Shown in pieces: positions 1 to 5,923 of a stretch of 6,807 nucleotides of DNA (position 1 is the first letter of the stretch; each line of letters begins with the position of its first letter). Origin of the DNA: Deferribacteres bacterium (GTDB lineage Bacteria > Zhuqueibacterota > Zhuqueibacteria > Zhuqueibacterales > Geothermadaptataceae); assembly GCA_020633655.1 (NCBI GenBank), contig JACKDF010000049.1, positions 1 through 6,807 on the forward strand, given 5' to 3'. The translations under genes were made by a program, and so were the position numbers. The notes under the pieces are model-generated. The model was not told the origin of the DNA. It saw only the letters and a list, made by a program, of their open reading frames with translations, and did no database searches.

Positions 1-965
1 TCCAACATACACTTAAAATGGCCTTCCGGACAAACCGGGCCGCCGTTGTGACGGCATGGACGGCAGTTAAGGTCAATTTCAAGCATTGTGTCATTATCCC
101 GAAATGGATAAAAACCATAACGTCGTACTGTTGGACCGAAAATCGCCACGACATCTGTTTGCACAGCGTTGGCGATATGCAAAGGTGCACTGTCGTTGAC
201 GAGCATAAGATCGAGTTTATTGATAATGGCTGCTGAACCGGTGATACTGTGACCTCCTGCACTATTTAACACCTTTTTATTGCTAACCTCCTTCTCGATT
301 TCATTACACAAATCCACTTCCCCCGGCCCACCGATCAGCACAATGTGTACGTGTTCAGTGGAGAGTAAATCGATGAGCTCAACGAAATATTCTTTTGGCC
401 ATCTTTTCGTATACCACACAGAGCCCGGTGCGATTCCAAGTAAAAAATGCTGTTGTTCGCGCAAAGATGATATAAATTCTTTCGCGACATTCTCCTCTTT
501 TTCCAGCCAGAAAAGTTCTGTTTGCCGATCAAATTTTTCCTGGGTAAATGCTTTCATCAAGCTTAAGTAAAATTCGGTGCGATGCATCAAACCGCCGTGG
601 TCGATGGGGTCAGTCAGCAGTTTCTGGCGTTTGTGGCCAATACGCCGCGGAATACCGGCAAAAAACATCAGGTTGGAAGATGTCATGTGCCGCTGTGCAG
701 AAAGGGCACAATCGTATTTTTCGTGTCGCAGTTTCCAGAGCAATTTGAAGAAATTTATAATTTTGCTGATAAAAGGTTTTTTAATCAGTGGATAAACATG
801 ATCGATATAGGGATTATGATGAAAAATGGATACTGTGTCCGGATTTGCGACCAGATCAATTTGTGCATCCGGGAAATAGTGCCTCAGAGCTCGGATGAGT
901 GGTGAAGTGAGAATCGCATCACCAATGAAGGCGGTTTGAATGAGAAGTATTTTTTTGTACGGCAT
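1..965 (-). CDS. waaF: ADP-heptose:LPS heptosyltransferase II-like (GT9), C-terminus cut by window edge
   Basis: This gene likely transfers L-glycero-D-manno-heptose from ADP-heptose to the first heptose of the LPS inner core, at the cytoplasmic face of the inner membrane. The frame is open from the ATG at 963-965 to the left edge, giving 321 visible residues; the family is usually about 340-350, so only a short tail is missing. Visible GT9 marks are the N-terminal IGDAILTSPL (residues 14-23, with the probable catalytic Asp at 16), APGSVWYTKRWP (179-190), NDSAPLHIANA (257-267) followed by FGPT (276-279), and a Cys-rich end with C301, C304, C312 and C319 in a C-x2-C...CPEGH...CM pattern typical of WaaF. 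The start is firm because an in-frame TAA lies two codons upstream (969-971). No good Shine-Dalgarno precedes it. A WaaC- or WaaQ-type acceptor specificity is possible, but the Cys-rich tail favours heptosyltransferase II. Confidence 0.9.
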   Translation of the reverse strand, partial: MPYKKILLIQTAFIGDAILTSPLIRALRHYFPDAQIDLVANPDTVSIFHHNPYIDHVYPLIKKPFISKIINFFKLLWKLRHEKYDCALSAQRHMTSSNLMFFAGIPRRIGHKRQKLLTDPIDHGGLMHRTEFYLSLMKAFTQEKFDRQTELFWLEKEENVAKEFISSLREQQHFLLGIAPGSVWYTKRWPKEYFVELIDLLSTEHVHIVLIGGPGEVDLCNEIEKEVSNKKVLNSAGGHSITGSAAIINKLDLMLVNDSAPLHIANAVQTDVVAIFGPTVRRYGFYPFRDNDTMLEIDLNCRPCRHNGGPVCPEGHFKCML

Positions 966-1006
966 AAATTATAGGAATTGAGGATAAATGTTCCTGCACG
1001 AAAATA
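966..1006. other. 41-bp intergenic gap before waaF
   Basis: This is the only real intergenic space in the window, between the stop of the GT4 gene and the ATG of the heptosyltransferase. It is AT-rich. Read on the minus strand it has an AGGAAC about 23 nt before the ATG, too far for a normal ribosome binding site, and a TATAAT only 2 nt before the ATG. I see no convincing promoter, terminator or operator, so read-through from the upstream gene is the simplest reading. Confidence 0.6.
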
Positions 1007-2101
1007 TCACTGCAAATAAAGCTCAATCGTTTTATCAACCATGACATGAATAGCAAATTTTTCGACGGAAGGTAGAGCAAATTTTGAAAATTTTGCGTGC
1101 AGATCCGGCTGGGTTGCGATCGTCAAAATTGCGGCTGCTAATGCCTTGTAATTTTTTTTAGGAACGACGAGACCATTATAATTGTGCTGCACGGCTTCGG
1201 GCAAGCCACCGGCATCTGTACTGACAACGGGAATGGCAAGTGCCAGGGCATCAAGTACAGAAGTCCCGAGCCCTTCTTTGTTCGAAGCGGCGACGAACAA
1301 ATCAAAACACCGAAAAATTGGCCCCACATTTTTTTGAAAACCTGTAAAAATGAACCGGTTGCCAAGTTCGAGTTTGGCTGCGAGTTGTCTTAACTTGTGC
1401 TCGTCTTTTCCTCCTCCAACTGCTATGAAGGAGATGTTTTTATTTGAATCTTTAACGATTTTGGCAGCTTCCAGGAAATTCGGGTAATCTTTATGACCGA
1501 CAAGGGCAGCTACTGTTCCGACAATAAAATGATTTTGCGGAATGCCCCATTGTGTGCACACAGTCTCATCCCGATTGAAATGGTGAAATTTTTTAAGATC
1601 GATGCCATCATAAATGGTCGTGAGTTTGTCAGCATTTATACCGTCGTTTATGAGTACATTTTTGATTTCGTTGGAAATACAAATTATCTTTTTTAGGTGT
1701 CGGTTATTATATTTCCAAACACTCATGGCTGTTTTTCGCGTGCTAAAATCAACACGGCGGGAAGCGAATAATGTGATTGGGGCGTTCAACATTTTTACCA
1801 TGATGCCCAGAGATAACGCGTGGGCAGTATGGGCATGAAAGACAGTGAAACCGTGCTTTTTGCAATACCGGGCAATTTTCCAGGCTGCAATAAAATCCAG
1901 TTCATTTCGCATGCGAACAGTATGAAGTGGCAGATTATTTTTGCGGCATCTTTCCTCTAATAAACTGCCCGGTTGGCAAAGCATCTCGGTTTTGTAGCCT
2001 CGTTTTTGCATCTCTGAAAAAAGATAAAATGCCTGTTGTTGGCCGCCACGCCAATCTATTGCGTCGTCTACGTGCAGTACTTTTAGCTCGTCATTTTCCA
2101 T
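1007..2101 (-). CDS. GT4 family glycosyltransferase (GT-B fold), LPS core type
   Basis: This is a retaining GT4 glycosyltransferase of 364 residues that probably adds a sugar to the LPS core from a nucleotide-sugar donor; donor and acceptor cannot be named. The N-terminal acceptor domain opens with LKVLHVDD and the glycine loop WRGGQQQ (residues 17-23), a form I associate with GT4 genes near heptosyltransferases, then has HAHTAHA (89-95). The donor domain holds YDGID (164-168), VGTVAALVGHKD (194-205), EGLGTSVLD (276-284) and STDAGGLPE (294-302). The usual EX7E motif is EX7D here, with Asp at 284. I chose the ATG at 2099-2101. A GTG at 2180-2182 would add 27 residues without family character and a 100-bp overlap with the upstream gene. 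The chosen start overlaps that gene by 19 bp and lacks a close Shine-Dalgarno, which suggests translational coupling. Confidence 0.9.
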   Translation of the reverse strand: MENDELKVLHVDDAIDWRGGQQQAFYLFSEMQKRGYKTEMLCQPGSLLEERCRKNNLPLHTVRMRNELDFIAAWKIARYCKKHGFTVFHAHTAHALSLGIMVKMLNAPITLFASRRVDFSTRKTAMSVWKYNNRHLKKIICISNEIKNVLINDGINADKLTTIYDGIDLKKFHHFNRDETVCTQWGIPQNHFIVGTVAALVGHKDYPNFLEAAKIVKDSNKNISFIAVGGGKDEHKLRQLAAKLELGNRFIFTGFQKNVGPIFRCFDLFVAASNKEGLGTSVLDALALAIPVVSTDAGGLPEAVQHNYNGLVVPKKNYKALAAAILTIATQPDLHAKFSKFALPSVEKFAIHVMVDKTIELYLQ

Positions 2102-2829
2102 AATTTCAGATATTTCATTGTAACTCCAAATGCAGAAATCAGTGCCAGGATAAATCCTTCCGGCCCGTCGAGAATTCCACACTGCAGAAAATACATTTTA
2201 ATAAATCGCATTTTTCCCCGTAAAATTGCGGAGAAAAATGACACGGATTTGCCTTTATCATATAATTGTTGCGCTCCCAATGTGGAGTACCGATCAATTT
2301 TTTGCAGATGTGATGAAATGTTCGGGTAGCTGTAGTGCAACAGAAACTCTTCTATATGCTCTTTCTGTTCGTTAATTCGCACCGATTCATGAACTTCTTT
2401 TTCATTGAATGTACCAAATGTTCGATTGAAAAAGCGTAATGGATAGTCACGATTCCAACCGGAGAAACGGATGAGACGATCAAGGTAATACGTTCTTCGC
2501 TTAATATAATAACCTGCTTTTCGTTCATCACTTTGCAGTAGATTCTCAATGGTTTTTCGTAGCTCCGGGGTCATCGCTTCATCCCCATCGATTGAAAATA
2601 TCCAGTCGTTTTCCGCTAGTGAGACGGCATAAGCCTTGGTTTTTCCAAATCCCATCCATTCGTGGCGGTCGATTTTGCAGTCAAATTCCTTGCAGATTTC
2701 CAGGGTTCGATCGGTTGATTCGGAATCCACAACGACAATTTCATCCATCCACTTAACCGACTCCAGGCAACGCGCGATATTCTTTGCTTCATTCTTGGTT
2801 ATGAGAACACAGGAAATTTTATGCCGCAT
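2083..2829 (-). CDS. GT2 glycosyltransferase, WaaE/KdtX/LgtF-like (LPS core)
   Basis: This is an inverting GT-A enzyme of 248 residues, the normal length for the WaaE/KdtX/LgtF group, whose characterised members add beta-1,4-linked glucose to inner-core heptose. The family fit comes from the start SCVLITKNEAKNIARCLESV (residues 6-25), VVVDSESTD (32-40), the metal-binding DxD as IDGDE (D81 and D83), the FSGWNRDYPLRFF segment (122-134), VHESV (146-150), where an acidic residue probably acts as base, and the C-terminal GILDGPEGF (218-226). The start overlaps the upstream stop by 11 bp and has a good Shine-Dalgarno at 2837-2841. The C-terminal segment after about residue 195 has hydrophobic stretches that could sit on the membrane. 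Glucose as donor is inferred from the family and not shown by the sequence. Confidence 0.9.
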   Translation of the reverse strand: MRHKISCVLITKNEAKNIARCLESVKWMDEIVVVDSESTDRTLEICKEFDCKIDRHEWMGFGKTKAYAVSLAENDWIFSIDGDEAMTPELRKTIENLLQSDERKAGYYIKRRTYYLDRLIRFSGWNRDYPLRFFNRTFGTFNEKEVHESVRINEQKEHIEEFLLHYSYPNISSHLQKIDRYSTLGAQQLYDKGKSVSFFSAILRGKMRFIKMYFLQCGILDGPEGFILALISAFGVTMKYLKLWKMTS

Positions 2830-3961
2830 TGGTCATCTCCCGAAAATTTTGAATTAAGGTTTTTGCACGCTCTGTCCACAAAAGACTTTTCGCTTTTGTC
2901 TGGACGTACCGTCTCATCTTAATAAAATCATTTTCAGATAAAAGATCGATTTTTTCTGCCATGTCATTTACATTATTGGGTGCGAACAGTAATCCTGTCT
3001 TTCCCTCATCGATCAGTTCCTGCATAGTCGGGTAATTTGGTGCTATGATGGGAATTCCTGCAGCATAAAAATCAAATATTTTTAACGGTGATGTCAAGTA
3101 TCGGTTAAAAAAAGTATCGCGCAATGGGACGATTCCAATTCGAATTTTTGCCAGTTCCTTTTCAAGTGCATTTCGCTGCAGCCAACCCGTTAACACGACG
3201 CGATCACGATAGTCAGAACGGATTGATTCCAGAAACCGGGCTTCGTCTGCGGGATTTTTTCCTCCGATGATGAGTACATGTGGCTGCGTTTTGCTGCACG
3301 CTGCTGCTTCGATGAGTAAATCGACGCCTTTGTGATGGTCTAAAGAGCCGATATAACCGATATAATTTCTGTTCTTTTTCCCGCTCTGATTTCCAGTGAT
3401 AACGCCTGTACGCGCCAGTATGAATTTTGTTTGTGGAAAGTACTTTCGATACAATTCAATTTGGGCATTCTGTAAACAGATCATTCCGCTTATGTGTGGA
3501 ATGTATTTATTTTCCAGGCGCATTTGTTTTTTATGTGGTTTTTTGAGATCATCCCTCATATCAGGATTTGCAAAAAAATCATGGCTTTCAAACCAGGTTT
3601 GAATTTTGTATTCTTTTTTTAAACGTGCCAGCCAGGGCAAAAAAGTCACATTTCGTGCGATGACGGCATCAATCTGACCAGATTTTATTTTTTCAGACAG
3701 ATGTTTGTAAACATTGTGGAAATAAAACCGGTTTGTGTTGAGCAGGCCTCTTGGTTTTCCCTGGTGAATGTGCAAGTTATCCGGAATGTGAATATCGAAA
3801 TATCGCTTGTATATTTCTGCTCCGGTTTCTTCGGAATTACGGCGAATAAATAAGTGGCAGCTTTCACCTTCCTCCGCCAGAGCCCAGGCTGTCATCGAGG
3901 CGAATGTCATACTGGGAGAGTTGCTTGGCCATAAACCAGAGTGTACATAAGCTATGTTCAT
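2819..3961 (-). CDS. GT4-like glycosyltransferase with divergent EX7E motif
   Basis: This is a GT-B glycosyltransferase of 380 residues, probably GT4, acting in surface glycan assembly; donor and acceptor are unknown. The N-terminal domain starts MNIAYVHSGLW and carries WFESHDFF (residues 123-130). The C-terminal donor domain shows IGYIGSLDHHKGVD (201-214), VLTGW (256-260), TSPLKIFDFYAAG (290-302) and GKTGLLFAP (320-328). The EX7E pair is not intact: Asp 297 takes the second Glu place and Leu the first, a pattern I recall from SPLK(L/I)FE-type subfamilies. The ATG at 3959-3961 gives an ATGA overlap with the methyltransferase stop and starts exactly at the family N-terminus. A TTG at 3974-3976 would add five residues and is less likely. 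A 6-bp hairpin lies immediately before the ATG. Confidence 0.87.
   Translation of the reverse strand: MNIAYVHSGLWPSNSPSMTFASMTAWALAEEGESCHLFIRRNSEETGAEIYKRYFDIHIPDNLHIHQGKPRGLLNTNRFYFHNVYKHLSEKIKSGQIDAVIARNVTFLPWLARLKKEYKIQTWFESHDFFANPDMRDDLKKPHKKQMRLENKYIPHISGMICLQNAQIELYRKYFPQTKFILARTGVITGNQSGKKNRNYIGYIGSLDHHKGVDLLIEAAACSKTQPHVLIIGGKNPADEARFLESIRSDYRDRVVLTGWLQRNALEKELAKIRIGIVPLRDTFFNRYLTSPLKIFDFYAAGIPIIAPNYPTMQELIDEGKTGLLFAPNNVNDMAEKIDLLSENDFIKMRRYVQTKAKSLLWTERAKTLIQNFREMTNAA
2837..2841 (-). promoter_or_regulatory. Shine-Dalgarno GGGAG for the WaaE-like gene
   Basis: Read on the minus strand, GGGAG lies 7 nt before the ATG at 2827-2829, inside the last codons of the upstream GT4 gene. It is the clearest ribosome binding site in the window. 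It supports the ATG and the 11-bp overlap, and suggests this gene can also be loaded independently of the upstream one. Confidence 0.7.
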
Positions 3962-4677
3962 GCTTTGTTTCGACAAAGGACGGCCAGATATGCGGCTTTA
4001 TGGGGGAATAGTTGATTCATCAAACGATCGAAGAACGAGGTGACAGAATTTATTGGGAGCCGTAATCGGGTAAAATGTTTGACCGAACGTTTGTTCACAA
4101 TTAAATGTACGCCGAGAACTTCAAAGCCTATTTTTGCTGCACTTCCGGATAATTTTTCTTTGGTAAAGCTGTGCAGGTGACCACTTGTGTGGTGCTTCTT
4201 TTGTGTTTGCGGATCAATTACGGTTTTCGCATTCAGGTTTTCGTTATAGGGAACACAGAAGAGTGCGATACCATCTGGCTTTAAAAAGGATTTCATCTTA
4301 CTCAATGCTGCTTCGTAATCCTGCAAATGTTCCAGAACTTCCTGTGAAATGAGTGCATCAAATCCCGATTCTTCAAGCTTGAATAAATCGGCGTTCAACT
4401 GCTGAATATTAAATTTTCGAGCTATGTCCGCAAAAAGACTTAACCGTTTTGCCGATAAATCAACGGCTTTTATTTTTTTACCGTTTTGAGCAAGTAAATA
4501 ATCAAAATATCCGGTTCCACAACCAATATCCAGGAGTGAGTGAAAGTCACCGGATTTTAGCAACAGACGTTGTAGGTGGTGGTGTCGTAATAATTCGTTT
4601 CGGTAAAGCCTTTTGCTATGGTCTGCTTGCCAGATGTTGTAAATGCGGTCATCGCCATCAATTATATAATCGCTCAT
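3958..4677 (-). CDS. Class I SAM-dependent methyltransferase
   Basis: This is a 239-residue soluble methyltransferase with the class I Rossmann fold. Motif I is LLDIGCGTGYF (residues 48-58), the acidic residue that holds the SAM ribose is D73 in AVDLS (71-75), QEVLEHL (112-118) is the motif typical of UbiE/UbiG-like and sugar methyltransferases, and LKPDGIALFCVP (132-143) is the post-motif strand. A His-rich stretch, KKHHTSGHLHSF (160-171), follows and may help shape the acceptor site. No signal peptide or membrane segment is seen. It sits between two GT4 genes, starting inside the upstream stop (TGATG, 1-bp overlap) and sharing ATGA with the next gene, so its product probably acts on the same glycan, for example by O-methylating a sugar. 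The acceptor is inference; methylation of a quinone or of a lipid precursor remains possible. Confidence 0.88.
   Translation of the reverse strand: MSDYIIDGDDRIYNIWQADHSKRLYRNELLRHHHLQRLLLKSGDFHSLLDIGCGTGYFDYLLAQNGKKIKAVDLSAKRLSLFADIARKFNIQQLNADLFKLEESGFDALISQEVLEHLQDYEAALSKMKSFLKPDGIALFCVPYNENLNAKTVIDPQTQKKHHTSGHLHSFTKEKLSGSAAKIGFEVLGVHLIVNKRSVKHFTRLRLPINSVTSFFDRLMNQLFPHKAAYLAVLCRNKA
3963..3978 (-). promoter_or_regulatory. Perfect 6-bp hairpin abutting the start of the GT4 gene
   Basis: Read on the minus strand, CTTTGT-CGAA-ACAAAG is a perfect inverted repeat with a 4-nt loop. It ends one base before the ATG at 3959-3961 and lies in the last codons of the methyltransferase gene. In mRNA it could cover the initiation region until a ribosome finishing the methyltransferase opens it, which would couple the two genes. 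Only two of the six pairs are G-C, so stability is modest and a chance origin is possible. Confidence 0.35.
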
Positions 4678-5918
4678 CAGATATTCTCTACGACATTTTC
4701 CATTACACGAATCAGTTCATTTGCCTGCTTTTCACGACAAAATTGATTTACAAATTCCCGGTTGACCGGTTTTTGCAGCATATCGGTTTTCAGCCATTTG
4801 TGCATATCGAGTAATTGTTCTTCGATTTCCAGAATTTCAGCTTCTTTTGCCAGCCATGCATTCCCGTACTCAGAAATAATTTGCCAGAGCTCGCCATATT
4901 TTGTAACAACCGCGAAAATTGCTTTTTCCAGCTTAAAATATTCAAATACTTTTGCCGGGAAAAATTCTGTGTTATGCATTCCAGTCGCCAGAAGCAGCAG
5001 TGCGTCTGCGTCGGTCAGGTGACTGAGTACCTGTTCGTGCGGCATGTAGTCGATAAAACGAACCATTTTATTAAGTCGTGGGAAGTCTTTAATCCATTTG
5101 CGATTTTCCAAATTGCCGATGATTTCGATTTCTACCTCATTTGCCATTAGCCGTCCCGTCAGCACAAGCCTGTCTAACGCAGCGAAAAATGGTATCGGAT
5201 TGTGCAACTGGTTAAGGCGTCCGGCATAGGCTATTTTAAGCTTGTTGCTTTGTATATGCCCGGCGTGTTCTTTCTTTTTTAATCCGGAGAAACTCTCCTC
5301 ATCAAATCCATTGCGGATAAGCGATGTTTTATGCAGTGGAGCCATGCGTATGAAATTATCGCGTGCTTTTGCTGTTACTGCAACGATGTGGTTGCAGGAA
5401 TTTAAAACGCGATTTTCCAATTGTTTCTGTTTGTTTTGTGCCGGTTGCTTGTGAAAAGATGGATTGTGCGACCATTCGTCACGAAAATCGGTAATCCAGG
5501 GGATGCGGCAATGTTTGGCTATTTTTTCCGCAACGACATGGCTACTGTGGGGCGGTGATGTAGAAAAAATCAAATCGATTTTTTCTTTTTTTACCAGTTC
5601 AATGCCCCGTCTTACTGCTGTCCATCGCCATAATGCCGCATTGTCAGGCATCAGGAATTGACGTAACAGTTTTTTTAAATCGCCGGGCAACCTATCTCCC
5701 CAATCCCGGGTTTTGTGTATTTGAATTGCATTTAAATCATACATGAGGCTGGGATCGGAAACCACATGTTTTTTATCCGCTGTCAGCACGAAAATATTGA
5801 GACCGGAACGACTCCAATATTTACAAAATTTTGCTACTCTTTGTACTGCAGGGCCACCTTCCGGTGGGAAATTATAGCTGATGATTAAAACATTCTGAAG
5901 TTTGTGATTGCGTACCAA
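4677..5918 (-). CDS. GT4 family glycosyltransferase with TTG start
   Basis: This is a 413-residue GT-B glycosyltransferase of the GT4 class found in exopolysaccharide and LPS clusters. The N-terminus has VLIISYNFPPEGGPAVQR (residues 10-27), the typical opening of this subfamily with its glycine loop. STSPPHSSH (119-127) and WITDFRDEW (141-149) follow in the acceptor domain. The donor domain has LIRNGFDEESF (200-210), IAYAGRLN (229-236), DADALLLLATG (303-313) and EFFPAKVFEY (318-327), in which E318 and E326 form an intact EX7E. The start is a TTG at 5916-5918. The next in-frame Met is residue 59, well inside the conserved domain, and the upstream stop is only 5 bp away, so no other reasonable start exists. 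GGAG lies 10 nt upstream. Donor and acceptor sugars cannot be read from the sequence. Confidence 0.9.
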   Translation of the reverse strand: MVRNHKLQNVLIISYNFPPEGGPAVQRVAKFCKYWSRSGLNIFVLTADKKHVVSDPSLMYDLNAIQIHKTRDWGDRLPGDLKKLLRQFLMPDNAALWRWTAVRRGIELVKKEKIDLIFSTSPPHSSHVVAEKIAKHCRIPWITDFRDEWSHNPSFHKQPAQNKQKQLENRVLNSCNHIVAVTAKARDNFIRMAPLHKTSLIRNGFDEESFSGLKKKEHAGHIQSNKLKIAYAGRLNQLHNPIPFFAALDRLVLTGRLMANEVEIEIIGNLENRKWIKDFPRLNKMVRFIDYMPHEQVLSHLTDADALLLLATGMHNTEFFPAKVFEYFKLEKAIFAVVTKYGELWQIISEYGNAWLAKEAEILEIEEQLLDMHKWLKTDMLQKPVNREFVNQFCREKQANELIRVMENVVENI

Positions 5919-5923
5919 GGATG

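Noticed and set aside
968..973. TATAAT on the minus strand, a -10-like box just before waaF
   Set aside because: It lies only 2 nt before the ATG, so transcription would start inside the gene, and no TTGACA-like element lies 17 bp upstream.
973..995. Inverted repeat AGGAA...TTCCT in the 41-bp gap, as a possible terminator
   Set aside because: The stem is 5 bp with a 13-nt loop and no T-run follows, so it does not look like a working terminator or a convincing operator.
1551..1562. 12-bp perfect palindrome TGTGTGCACACA
   Set aside because: It is inside a conserved coding region with no second copy noticed nearby. It is probably chance from codon choice.
2102..2182. Longer form of the GT4 gene from the GTG at 2180-2182
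   Set aside because: The extra 27 residues do not look like a GT4 N-terminus and would overlap the conserved end of the WaaE-like gene by 100 bp. The ATG at 2099-2101 starts right at the family N-terminus.
3962..3976. TTG at 3974-3976 as start of the second GT4 gene
   Set aside because: It adds only MSKQS, lies inside the hairpin stem, and has no Shine-Dalgarno. The ATG with the ATGA overlap is simpler.
4661..4670. Palindrome ATTATATAAT near the methyltransferase start
   Set aside because: It falls within the first codons of the gene, is pure AT, and such palindromes are common by chance.
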